Positions 54,650-62,850 of a DNA stretch of 64,000 bases are shown here, piece after piece. A program made the position numbers and the translations under genes. The DNA lies in the NCBI RefSeq assembly GCF_040732315.1, contig NZ_CP160388.1:718501-782500 (forward strand), written 5' to 3'. The number at the start of each line of letters is the position of its first letter. Position 1 is the first letter of the stretch. The notes beneath the pieces were generated by a model. That model was not told where the DNA came from, did no database searches, and saw only the letters and a program-made list of their open reading frames with translations. The stretch is from Oryzisolibacter sp. LB2S. GTDB taxonomy: Bacteria > Pseudomonadota > Gammaproteobacteria > Burkholderiales > Burkholderiaceae_C.

Positions 54650-56323
54650 ATGCGCGTTGTCTCGCCACCGCATACCGCCCCGGGCCGTCTCTTGCCACCC
54701 ATTTCGCGCGCCCTGCGCTCCATCGCCCCCGTTCTTCTTGCCCTGCTCCTGGCCCTGCCCGTGCTCGCCGTGCTTGGCGCCTGGCTGCCCTGGGGGCAGG
54801 ATGGTGCGCAGTCGGGCGCCATCCTGCGCGAGATGGCGGCCACCGTGCTGCCCGACTATCTGTGGACCACGCTGTGGCTGGGCCTGTTCGTCTCGCTGGG
54901 CGCGGCCGTGGTGGGCACGGCCAGCGCGGCGGCGGTCACGCTGTTCGACTTCTGGGGGCGGCGCCAGCTCGAATGGCTGCTGCTGCTGCCCCTGGCCATG
55001 CCGGCCTATGTGACGGCCTATGCCTATACCGACTTTCTGCAGTTCAGCGGCCCGCTGCAGGTCTGGCTGCGCGAGAGCTTCGGCCTGGAGGGGCGCCTGC
55101 TGCCCGAGGTGCGCAGCCTCGGCGGCGCCATCTGGGTGTTCATCTTCTCGCTCTACCCCTATGTCTACCTGTTGGCGCGCACGGCGCTGGGCGAGCGCGC
55201 CGCGCACCTGATGGAGGCCGCGCGCCTGCTCGGCGCCTCGCCCGCGCGGCGCCTGCGCGCCGTGGCCCTGCCGCTGGCGCGCCCGGCCGTGGCCGCGGGC
55301 GTGGCCCTGGTGCTGATGGAGACGCTGGCCGACTTCGGCGTGGCGTCCTACTTCGGCATTCAGACCTTTACCACCGGCATCTACAAGGCCTGGCTGTCCA
55401 TGGACGACCGCCTGGCCGCGGCGCAACTGGCCACGTTCCTGCTGGCCCTGGTGCTGCTTTTGCTGCAGCTGGAGCTGCGCGCCCAGCGGCGCATGCGCTT
55501 TGCCACGGGCGGCGTGGGCCGCGCGGGCTCGGCGGAGGCGCGGCCCGTCGCGCTCTGCGGCCTGCGCGCTGTGGCCGCCTGGCTGGTCTGCGTGCTGCCC
55601 GTGCTCATGGGCTTTGTGGCGCCCGTGCTGTTCATGCTCAGGCCGCTCGCGGCGGACTGGTCCGTGCTGCCCTGGGGCCATTTCGTGCAATGGGCCGGCA
55701 ACAGCGTGCGCCTGGGCGCCATCACCGCCGTGCTGGCCGTGGGCATTGCGCTGGCCCTGGCCTTTGCCGTGCGCCGCCGCGCGGGCGCGGCCACGCGGGC
55801 CGTGGTGCAGCTTGTGAGCCTGGGCTACGCCGTGCCGGGCGCGGTCATCGTCGTCGGCCTGCTGCTGCCCGTGGGCTGGCTGCAGGCGGCGGCGCCCGAC
55901 TCGGGCGTGAGCGCCCTCGTGACCACCACGGCAGTGGGCATCGTCTGGGCCTATCTGGTGCGCTTTTGCGCCGTGGCGCTGCAGTCGGTGCAAAGCGGCT
56001 ATGCGCGCGTGCCGGTCAGTCTGGACGATTCGGCGCGCATGCTCGGCGTGGGCGGCATGGGGCTGCTGGCGCGCGTGCACTGGCCGCTGCTCAGGCGCTC
56101 CACGGCCGCGGCCGCGTTGCTGGTGTTCGTGGACGTGATGAAGGAGCTGCCGGCCACCATCGTGCTGCGGCCGTTTGACAGCGACACGCTCGCCGTCGTG
56201 GCCTACCAGCTCGCGCGCGACGAGCGCCTGGGCGAGGCCGCGCTGCCCTCGCTGGCGCTGGTGGCCGTGGGCCTGGTGCCGGTCATCCTGCTCAGCCGTA
56301 CGCTGCGTGGGGCCTCGCGCTGA
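54650..56323 (+). CDS. ABC transporter permease, Fe(III)-type (FbpB-like, fused two-domain)
   Basis: A 557-residue inner-membrane protein with about twelve helices and two BPD_transp_1 domains. The two EAA-type cytoplasmic loops are visible: MEAARLLGASPARRLRAVALPLARP (about residue 185) and LDDSARMLGVGGMGLLARVHWPLLRRS (about 460), followed by VFVDVMKELPATIVLRPF, a motif typical of iron permeases. Works with the divergent ATPase. The periplasmic Fe-binding partner (FbpA) is missing here. Confidence 0.88.
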   Translation: MRVVSPPHTAPGRLLPPISRALRSIAPVLLALLLALPVLAVLGAWLPWGQDGAQSGAILREMAATVLPDYLWTTLWLGLFVSLGAAVVGTASAAAVTLFDFWGRRQLEWLLLLPLAMPAYVTAYAYTDFLQFSGPLQVWLRESFGLEGRLLPEVRSLGGAIWVFIFSLYPYVYLLARTALGERAAHLMEAARLLGASPARRLRAVALPLARPAVAAGVALVLMETLADFGVASYFGIQTFTTGIYKAWLSMDDRLAAAQLATFLLALVLLLLQLELRAQRRMRFATGGVGRAGSAEARPVALCGLRAVAAWLVCVLPVLMGFVAPVLFMLRPLAADWSVLPWGHFVQWAGNSVRLGAITAVLAVGIALALAFAVRRRAGAATRAVVQLVSLGYAVPGAVIVVGLLLPVGWLQAAAPDSGVSALVTTTAVGIVWAYLVRFCAVALQSVQSGYARVPVSLDDSARMLGVGGMGLLARVHWPLLRRSTAAAALLVFVDVMKELPATIVLRPFDSDTLAVVAYQLARDERLGEAALPSLALVAVGLVPVILLSRTLRGASR

Positions 56324-56340
56324 GCCCTACACTGGCGCGC

Positions 56341-56694
56341 ATGAGCGACATCACCATCTACCACAACGCGCGCTGCAGCAATTCGCGCGGCGCGCTCGAG
56401 CTGCTGCGCGCGCGCGGCATCGAGCCCCACATCGTCGACTACATCAAGCACCCCCTGGATGAGGCCGAGCTCACGGCCTTGGTGGCGCGCCTGGCCGTGC
56501 CCGTGCGCGAGCTGCTGCGCAGCAAGGAGGCCGTCTACCAGGAACTCAACCTGGGCGACTCCAGCCTGAGCGAGCAGCAGCTCATCGCCGCCGTGGCCGC
56601 GCACCCGGTGCTGCTCAACCGCCCCATCGTCGTCACGCCCAAGGGCGCGCGCCTGTGCCGGCCGCCCGAGCTGGTGCTGGATTTGATTCCTTAA
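56341..56694 (+). CDS. arsC: ArsC-family arsenate reductase (glutaredoxin type) / Spx-like
   Basis: A 117-residue thioredoxin-fold protein. Catalytic Cys12 in ITIYHNARCSNSRGALELL, arginine cluster in LLNRPIVVTPKGARLCRPPE. True glutaredoxin-dependent arsenate reductases share this pattern, but many chromosomal copies lack any ars operon, as here, so arsenate may not be the main substrate. It follows the permease by 17 bases; TACACT seven bases before the ATG may be its own -10. Confidence 0.83.
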   Translation: MSDITIYHNARCSNSRGALELLRARGIEPHIVDYIKHPLDEAELTALVARLAVPVRELLRSKEAVYQELNLGDSSLSEQQLIAAVAAHPVLLNRPIVVTPKGARLCRPPELVLDLIP

Positions 56695-56760
56695 GCCTCG
56701 CCTAAGTCAGCGCTTTCACACTGCCTTCCATCGGCACTACATGCTATGGAAAGGCAGACC

Positions 56761-58287
56761 ATGAATACGCTACTCACCACTCCCCGCCGTCTCGTTCTGG
56801 CCCTGGTGGCCGCGGGCGCCCTGGGCGCCACGGGCGCGGGCCTGATCACATCGCACGAGGCGCGGGCGCAGGCGCAGTTGGCCACACCGGTGGCCACGGC
56901 CGTGGCGCCCGCCGTGGCCGGCCCGGCCGCGGCATTGCCCGATTTCTCGGCCATCACGCAGCGCTATGGCCCGGCGGTGGTCAACATCAGCGTCAGCGGC
57001 ATGCGCAATGTCTCGGACGACGAGGGCGACAACAGCCCCGCGGCGCGCCAGCGCGGCCCGCAGGGTATGGATCCGAACGACCCGTTCTACGAGTTCTTCC
57101 GCCGCTTCGGCATCCCCATGCCGGACATGGGGCCGCAGGGCCGCCACGCCGTGCCCGTGCGCGGCGAGGGTTCGGGCTTCATCATCGACCCGAACGGCAT
57201 CGTGTTGACCAACGCCCATGTGGTCAAGGGCGCGAGCGATGTCACCGTCAAGCTCACCGACCGGCGCGAGTTCCGCGCCAAGGTGCTGGGCATGGACCCG
57301 AAGACGGACATCGCCGTGCTCAAGATCGACGCCAAGAACCTGCCCACCGTCAAGCTCGGCAACTCCAACAGCCTCAAGGTGGGCGACTGGGTGCTGGCGA
57401 TCGGCTCGCCCTTCGGCTTCGAGAACACCGTGACCGCGGGCGTCGTGAGCGCCAAGGGCCGCACGCTGCCCGATGACAGCTTCGTGCCCTTTATCCAGAC
57501 CGATGCGGCCGTGAACCCCGGCAACTCCGGCGGCCCGCTGTTCAACGCCGCGGGCGAGGTGGTGGGCATCAACTCGCAGATCTACAGCCGCTCGGGGGGC
57601 TTCCAGGGCCTGTCGTTCGCCATCCCCATCGAGGTGGCGACGCGCGTGGAGCAGCAGATCGTCGCCACCGGCCAGGTGCAGCATGCGCGCCTGGGCGTGG
57701 CGGTGCAGGAGGTGAATCAGGCCTTCGCCGACTCGTTCAAGCTGCCGCGCCCCGAGGGCGCGCTGGTGGCCCATGTCGATGAGGGCGGCCCGGCCGACAA
57801 GGCGGGCCTGAAGGTGGGCGACGTGATCCTCAAGATCAACGGCCAGGGCATCGTCGCCTCGGGCGACCTGCCGGCCTTCGTCGGCCAGCAGTCGCCGGGC
57901 GAGAAGGTACAGCTCGAGGTCTGGCGCCACGGCCGCAGCGAGACCCTGGCCGCCACGCTGGGCAATGCCAACGACAAGTCAGCCAAGGTGGCACGCGGCG
58001 ACGAGGCCGTGGGCAAGGGCCAGCTCGGCCTGATGCTGCGCCCGCTGCAGCCCGACGAGGCGCGCGCCGCCGGCGTGGCGCAGGGTCAGGGCCTGATGAT
58101 CGAGGACGCACGCGGCCCGGCCGCCGTGGCCGGCGTGCAGGGCGGCGACGTGCTGCTGGCCATCAATGGCACGCCGGTCACGGGCGTGGAACAGGTGCGC
58201 GCGGCCATGGCCCATGCGGGCAAGTCGGTGGCGCTCCTGATCGAGCGCGACGGCAACCAGATCTTCGTGCCGGTACGCCTGGGCTAA
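56761..58287 (+). CDS. degQ: Periplasmic serine protease of the DegQ/DegP (HtrA) family
   Basis: A 508-residue envelope quality-control protease. An N-terminal signal or anchor helix (about 10-35) is followed by the trypsin-like domain with triad His153 (LTNAHVVKG), Asp183 (DPKTDIAVLKID) and Ser256 (NPGNSGGPLFN), then two PDZ domains (about 315-405 and 430-500). The ATG at 56761 is chosen because AAAGG lies eight bases upstream; an ATG five codons earlier is the alternative. Followed by a two-component pair, the usual place for an envelope-stress set. Confidence 0.94.
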   Translation: MNTLLTTPRRLVLALVAAGALGATGAGLITSHEARAQAQLATPVATAVAPAVAGPAAALPDFSAITQRYGPAVVNISVSGMRNVSDDEGDNSPAARQRGPQGMDPNDPFYEFFRRFGIPMPDMGPQGRHAVPVRGEGSGFIIDPNGIVLTNAHVVKGASDVTVKLTDRREFRAKVLGMDPKTDIAVLKIDAKNLPTVKLGNSNSLKVGDWVLAIGSPFGFENTVTAGVVSAKGRTLPDDSFVPFIQTDAAVNPGNSGGPLFNAAGEVVGINSQIYSRSGGFQGLSFAIPIEVATRVEQQIVATGQVQHARLGVAVQEVNQAFADSFKLPRPEGALVAHVDEGGPADKAGLKVGDVILKINGQGIVASGDLPAFVGQQSPGEKVQLEVWRHGRSETLAATLGNANDKSAKVARGDEAVGKGQLGLMLRPLQPDEARAAGVAQGQGLMIEDARGPAAVAGVQGGDVLLAINGTPVTGVEQVRAAMAHAGKSVALLIERDGNQIFVPVRLG

Positions 58288-58335
58288 GGGCGCGGAGCTC
58301 GCGGCGGGCGCATGGATTGGCTTATGCTGCCATCC

Positions 58336-58995
58336 ATGCGCCTGCTGCTTGTTGAGGACGACATCATGATCGGCGAGGCCGTGCGCGACCTGTTGCGCGC
58401 CGAGCATTACGCCGTCGACTGGGCCACCGACGGTGACATGGCCGAGGCCGCCCTGGCCACCCAGCCCTACGACCTGGTGCTGCTGGACCTGGGCCTGCCG
58501 CGCCGCGACGGCCTGCAGGTGCTGCGCGGCCTGCGCGCGCGCAAGGACCGCACGCCGGTGCTAATCGCCACGGCCCGCGACGGCGTGGCCCAGCGCGTCG
58601 AGGGCCTGGACGCGGGCGCCGACGACTATGTGCTCAAGCCCTATGACATGGACGAGCTGCTGGCGCGCATACGCGCGCTGTTGCGGCGCGCGGCCGGGCG
58701 CGCCGAGCCCGTGTACGAGCACCAGGGCGTGACGCTCGACCCCGGCACGCGCGAGGCCACGGTGCAGGGCCGGCCGGTACAGCTGTCGGCGCGCGAATGG
58801 GCGGTGCTCGAGGCGCTGCTCGCGCGCCCCGGCATGGTGCTGTCGCGCCAGCAGCTCGAGGACAAGCTCTACGGCTGGGGCGATGAGGTCAGCAGCAACG
58901 CCGTCGAGGTCTACATCCACGGCCTGCGCAAGAAGCTCGGGGCGCAGCTCATACTCAACGTGCGTGGCCTGGGCTACATGGTGCCGAAGTCATGA
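58336..58995 (+). CDS. OmpR-family response regulator
   Basis: A 219-residue DNA-binding regulator of the QseB/PmrA/TctD kind. Receiver domain with Asp51 (DLVLLDLGLPRRDGLQVL), lysine in DYVLKPYDMDELLAR; C-terminal winged helix with VLEALLARPGMVLSRQQLEDKLYGW and VYIHGLRKKLG. A TATGCT sits seven bases before the chosen ATG. Its stop overlaps the kinase start (ATGA). Confidence 0.92.
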   Translation: MRLLLVEDDIMIGEAVRDLLRAEHYAVDWATDGDMAEAALATQPYDLVLLDLGLPRRDGLQVLRGLRARKDRTPVLIATARDGVAQRVEGLDAGADDYVLKPYDMDELLARIRALLRRAAGRAEPVYEHQGVTLDPGTREATVQGRPVQLSAREWAVLEALLARPGMVLSRQQLEDKLYGWGDEVSSNAVEVYIHGLRKKLGAQLILNVRGLGYMVPKS

Positions 58996-60377
58996 GCCTG
59001 CTCGCCCGACCCGGCTCGCTGCGCCTGCGGCTGCTGGTGTTTCTGCTCGCGGCCATTGCCATCACCGCAGCCGTGCAGGGCGTGCTGGCCTACCGCAGCG
59101 CGCTGGTGGAGGCCGACGCGCTGTTCGACTACCAGATGCAGCAGACCGCCTACGCGCTGCGCGCCGGCCTGCCGCCCGACGCCAAGGCCAGCGGCAGCGC
59201 GCTGCCCGAATACCGCAACGACGAGCTCATCGTCCAGGTCTGGACCAACGAGGGCCTGCGCATCTTCGAATCCGCCGTGGGCGCGGCCCTGCCGCAGAAG
59301 GCCGTGCTCGGCTTCACCGAGGTGCAGGCGCGCGGCATCACCTACCGCGTGTTCTCGCTGCAGACGCGCTCGCAGGTCATACAGGTGGCGCAGGACATGG
59401 CCGCGCGCCGCGCCATGGCGCGGGCGCTGGCGCTGCGCTCGCTGCTGCCGCTGGCCGTGATGGCGCCGCTGCTGGCGCTGGCCGTGTGGTGGGCCGTGGG
59501 CCGGCTGCTGGCCCCTGTCGAGCGCGTGCGCGGCCAGCTGGCCGCGCGCCGGCCGGACGACCTGGTGCCCGTGAGCGAGGCCGGCCTGCCCAGCGAGCTG
59601 CGGCCCATGGTGCATGAATTCAACGCGCTGCTGGCGCGCGTGCAGCAGGCCTTCGAGGCGCAGCAGCATTTCGTGGCCGACGCAGCGCACGAGCTGCGCT
59701 CGCCCCTGGCCGCGCTCAAGCTGCAGATACAGGGCCTGCAGCGTGCCGGCGACGCCGACGCCCGTGCCACCGCCATCGCGCGGCTCACCGGCGGCATAGA
59801 CCGCGCGACGCGCCTGGTCGAGCAGCTGCTTGCCCTGGCGCGCCAGGAGGCGCAGCTGGCCTCGGGCGCGCCGGCGCAGCCGCTGGTGCTGGCCGATCTG
59901 CTGCGCCAGGCCGTGCAGGAGGCCGCGCCCGCGGCCCTGCAGCGCGGACTGGACCTGGGGCTTGCGCCGCTTTCCGCCGAGGTCGATGCTGCCCGGGTGA
60001 GCGGTCACGCGCAGGCGCTGGCCATCCTGCTGCGCAACCTGCTGGACAACGCCATCAAGTACACGCCCGAGGGCGGCAGGGTGGACGTGGCGCTGCTGGC
60101 CACGCCCGGAGAGCTCACGCTGCAGGTCGACGACAGCGGCCCGGGCATCGCGCCCGAGGAGCGCGAGCGCGTGCTGCAGCGCTTTCACCGCGGCGCGCAG
60201 CGGCCGGGTGAGGGCCAGCCCGTGACCGGCAGTGGCCTGGGCCTGGCGATTGCCGAGAGCATTGCGCGCATGCATGGCACGCGGCTGGTGCTCGGCAGCG
60301 CACCCGGGCTCGGAGGGCTGCGCGTGCGCGTGAGCCTGGCGCGGTCCACGCCCGGCGGGGAGAGTGCGCGCCCATGA
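58992..60377 (+). CDS. Two-component sensor histidine kinase (QseC-like)
   Basis: A 461-residue membrane kinase. First helix about residues 12-32, periplasmic sensor of about 115 residues (2CSK-type), second helix about 145-170, HAMP-like linker, HisKA with His233 in VADAAHELRSPLAALKLQ, and HATPase with LLRNLLDNAIKYTPEGG, DDSGPGIAPEER and GSGLGLAIAESIARMHG. Cognate partner of the overlapping regulator. Signal unknown; the position after degQ and before a cardiolipin-synthase-like gene hints at envelope sensing. Confidence 0.93.
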   Translation: MSLLARPGSLRLRLLVFLLAAIAITAAVQGVLAYRSALVEADALFDYQMQQTAYALRAGLPPDAKASGSALPEYRNDELIVQVWTNEGLRIFESAVGAALPQKAVLGFTEVQARGITYRVFSLQTRSQVIQVAQDMAARRAMARALALRSLLPLAVMAPLLALAVWWAVGRLLAPVERVRGQLAARRPDDLVPVSEAGLPSELRPMVHEFNALLARVQQAFEAQQHFVADAAHELRSPLAALKLQIQGLQRAGDADARATAIARLTGGIDRATRLVEQLLALARQEAQLASGAPAQPLVLADLLRQAVQEAAPAALQRGLDLGLAPLSAEVDAARVSGHAQALAILLRNLLDNAIKYTPEGGRVDVALLATPGELTLQVDDSGPGIAPEERERVLQRFHRGAQRPGEGQPVTGSGLGLAIAESIARMHGTRLVLGSAPGLGGLRVRVSLARSTPGGESARP

Positions 60378-61768
60378 TCCGCGTGAGCCTGCTCTCGGGC
60401 CTGGGCCACACGGTCTTCGTGGCCGCAGGCCTGCTGGTCTATGTGCTGGGCACGCGCGTGGGCCAGCAGCGGCGCCACCCTTCGGCCGCCGTGGCCTGGG
60501 TGCTGGGCATGATCACCTTTCCCTATCTGACGCTGCCGCTGTTCCTGTTCTTTGGCACGCGCAAGTTTGCGCGGCCCGAGCGCCGAACGCATGTCCATGG
60601 CCCGCCGCTGCCCGATGGCGCGCCGGCCTGGGCCACGCGGCTGCTCGCGGGCCTGGAGATGGCGCCCGCGGTGCGCAATGCGCGCGTGCTGCTGCATGCC
60701 GATGGGGCCGAGTCGCTGCAGTCGCTCTTGGCCACCATCGCCGCGGCGCGCCAGCGGCTCGATGTCTGCACCTACGTGCTCGCCAACGATGCCACGGGCC
60801 AGCTGATCGCCCAGGCGCTGGCGCAGAGCGTGCAGCGCGGCGTGCGCGTGCGTCTGCTGGTCGACGCCGTGGGCAGCCTGGGCCTGCCCGGCGGCATGCT
60901 GCGCACCCTCAGGCGCCAGGGCGTGCAGGTGCGGCGCTTCATGCCGCTCCTGCATAACCCGCTGCATGGCCGCACCAATCTGCGCAACCACCGCAAGCTG
61001 GCCCTGGCCGATGGCCGGCGCCTGTGGAGCGGCGGGCGCAACCTGGCCAGCGAATACTTCGTGGACCGGCCCGGCCAGCCCGCCTGGACAGACCTGAGCT
61101 ACGAGGTGCACGGGCCGCTCGCGGCCCAGGCCCAGGCCCAGTTCAACACCGACTGGCGCGTGGCCCGGGGCCTGGCCCTGCGCAAGGCGCGCCGGCCCCA
61201 TCGCATGCCGGAGCTGCACCCGCCCGCGCGCGGCGCGCTCGCGCAGTGGCTGCCCAGCGGCCCCGACCATGCCGACGACACCGTCCATGCCCTGCTGCTG
61301 GCTGGGGCCTACCATGCACAGCGGCGCATCGTGGCCGTCACGCCGTACTTCGTGCCCGACCAGGCCTTGCTCGACGCCTGGAGCCTGGCCTGCCGCCGCG
61401 GCGTGCACGTGAGCCTGCTGGTGCCCGCGCGCTCCAACCACCGCCTGGCGGACATCGCGCGCGAGCGCGCCCTGCGCGAGCTCGCCGCCGCGGGCGCACA
61501 GATCTGGCTCGCGCCCGCCATGGTGCATGCCAAGGCCGTGCTCATCGACGACGAGCTGGCCCTGGTGGGGTCGCTCAATCTGGATGCGCGCAGCCTGTTC
61601 CTGAACTACGAGGCCATGACGGCGTTTTATGGCGCCGAGGAACTGCGCTGGCTCTCGCAATGGTGCGCGCACCTCATCGCCGGCGCGCACCCTTACCGCG
61701 CACGCAGACCGTCGTGGCTGCGCGACATCGTCGAGGGCGTGGTGCGGGCGCTGGGCTTTCAGCTCTAG
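60374..61768 (+). CDS. Cardiolipin synthase-like phospholipase D family protein
   Basis: A 464-residue protein with two N-terminal helices (about 8-28 and 38-60) and two HKD motifs: NHRKLALADGRRLWSGGRN (about residue 200) and VHAKAVLIDDELALVGSLNLDARS (about 385). This is the layout of bacterial cardiolipin synthases; the exact reaction is inferred. It overlaps the kinase gene by four bases, so its expression is tied to the two-component operon, which is unusual. Confidence 0.87.
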   Translation: MIRVSLLSGLGHTVFVAAGLLVYVLGTRVGQQRRHPSAAVAWVLGMITFPYLTLPLFLFFGTRKFARPERRTHVHGPPLPDGAPAWATRLLAGLEMAPAVRNARVLLHADGAESLQSLLATIAAARQRLDVCTYVLANDATGQLIAQALAQSVQRGVRVRLLVDAVGSLGLPGGMLRTLRRQGVQVRRFMPLLHNPLHGRTNLRNHRKLALADGRRLWSGGRNLASEYFVDRPGQPAWTDLSYEVHGPLAAQAQAQFNTDWRVARGLALRKARRPHRMPELHPPARGALAQWLPSGPDHADDTVHALLLAGAYHAQRRIVAVTPYFVPDQALLDAWSLACRRGVHVSLLVPARSNHRLADIARERALRELAAAGAQIWLAPAMVHAKAVLIDDELALVGSLNLDARSLFLNYEAMTAFYGAEELRWLSQWCAHLIAGAHPYRARRPSWLRDIVEGVVRALGFQL

Positions 61769-61959
61769 CGCGGTGCCCGATGCAGGGCGCGGGTGCAGAC
61801 GCTTCAACCGTCGCCGCTTCGCTGTTAGCATCTGCCAACCGTTTTTTTACTAATGCTGCGGGGGTATCGATAGATTGCTGCAATTGTGTCGGCCCCGGCG
61901 GCGCGATGAACAGTCCATGGCCAAGTCGGCAGGCCTTGATGCTGGCGTCTGGAGGAGAT

Positions 61960-62577
61960 ATGAAGAAAACGCTTGCAACCATCGCCGTGCTTGCCGCCGC
62001 GGCTCTGCCCGGACAGTCGTCTGCGGCGGTCTATGAATTCAGGACGCTCTCATCCGAGTGCCGAACCATTGACACGGGAGAGGTGGTAGGGCCTGCCTGC
62101 GGGGGGACATTCGGCCTTGACGATGTCAATGGACTGCGCGTGGGGCTGTCGGGTGGTGCGGGGTCTCTCAGCGTCCTGACGCATTGGTATTCACCGTCGG
62201 ACTACTGGACCACTTACAGCAATTCCAACCTGTACCACAGCAACTTTGGCCGGGTTGGGACAACGGTGGACATGGATGCCGGGCTGTGCATCGACGGCTC
62301 TGCTGGCGCCTTCTGCCGCGTGGATGCGAGCCTGACGTTCGATGGCATTCTGCAGGCGCTGCTCGGCAGCCTGTACATACTGAACGCGCTTGATCAGGTC
62401 GACATGCTGTCGAACAGCGCGGGCCTCTGGAGCGGGTTTTATGGCTCGGACAGCATTCCTAGCCATCGGCTTCACTTCACTGGCGAGTGGTTCGAGGTGC
62501 CGGAGCCCGGCGCGATGGCCTTGTTGGGCGCGGGCCTGCTGGCATGGCTTGGCGCCCGGCGGCGCAGGGCGCGCTGA
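61960..62577 (+). CDS. PEP-CTERM sorting domain protein
   Basis: A 205-residue exported protein. Signal peptide KKTLATIAVLAAAALPGQSSA; a mature region with four cysteines and many aromatic residues (THWYSPSDYWTTYSNSNLYH); and a C-terminal tripartite PEP-CTERM signal: VPEPGAMALLGAGLLAWLG then ARRRRAR. Such proteins are processed by an exosortase (EpsH) and displayed or secreted with exopolysaccharide; no exosortase is in this window. An ideal GGAGGAG ribosome site precedes the ATG. The gene and its 191-base upstream gap are less GC-rich than their neighbours. Confidence 0.88.
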   Translation: MKKTLATIAVLAAAALPGQSSAAVYEFRTLSSECRTIDTGEVVGPACGGTFGLDDVNGLRVGLSGGAGSLSVLTHWYSPSDYWTTYSNSNLYHSNFGRVGTTVDMDAGLCIDGSAGAFCRVDASLTFDGILQALLGSLYILNALDQVDMLSNSAGLWSGFYGSDSIPSHRLHFTGEWFEVPEPGAMALLGAGLLAWLGARRRRAR

Positions 62578-62632
62578 CACGGCGGGCATGCGGCCGTCCG
62601 TGCGATGCCGGGCGGGACGCCGCATGAACATG

Positions 62633-62666
62633 AAAAAAGGCCGCACGTCCTTGCGGGCGTGCGGCC
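62633..62666 (-). terminator. Terminator downstream of tRNA-Arg
   Basis: Perfect 9-base arms GGCCGCACG and CGTGCGGCC with a 10-base loop, followed on the minus strand by six Ts. On the plus strand it may also slow the transcript of the PEP-CTERM gene. Confidence 0.75.
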
Positions 62667-62673
62667 TTCCATG

Positions 62674-62748
62674 TGGTCCCTCCGACAGGAATCGAACCTG
62701 TATCTAGCGCTTAGGAGGCGCTCGTTCTATCCATTGAACTACGGAGAG
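62674..62748 (-). tRNA. tRNA-Arg (CCT)
   Basis: A 75-base tRNA with encoded CCA. Acceptor CTCTCCG/CGGAGGG (one U-G pair), anticodon stem AGCGC/GCGCT with loop CTCCTAA (anticodon CCT, reading AGG), and T-arm ACAGG TTCGATT CCTGT. Confidence 0.94.
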
Positions 62749-62790
62749 GGAGGCCAGATTGTAAGGGCCTGGCGGCGCCGTTCTTGCGCA

Positions 62791-62850
62791 CGCAAATTGA
62801 TAGCTGCCTGCGCTTGCTGCGCAAGCGTTGGAGCGCCATTTCCTCTGCAA
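62791..62850 (+). repeat. Dispersed GATAGCTGC intergenic repeat at the tamB 3' end
   Basis: AAATTGATAGCTGCCTGCGC, then TTGCTGCGCAAGCGTTGGAG and CGCCATTTCCTCTGCAAT. It lies between tRNA-Arg and the tamB stop and ends at the stop codon. Confidence 0.8.
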
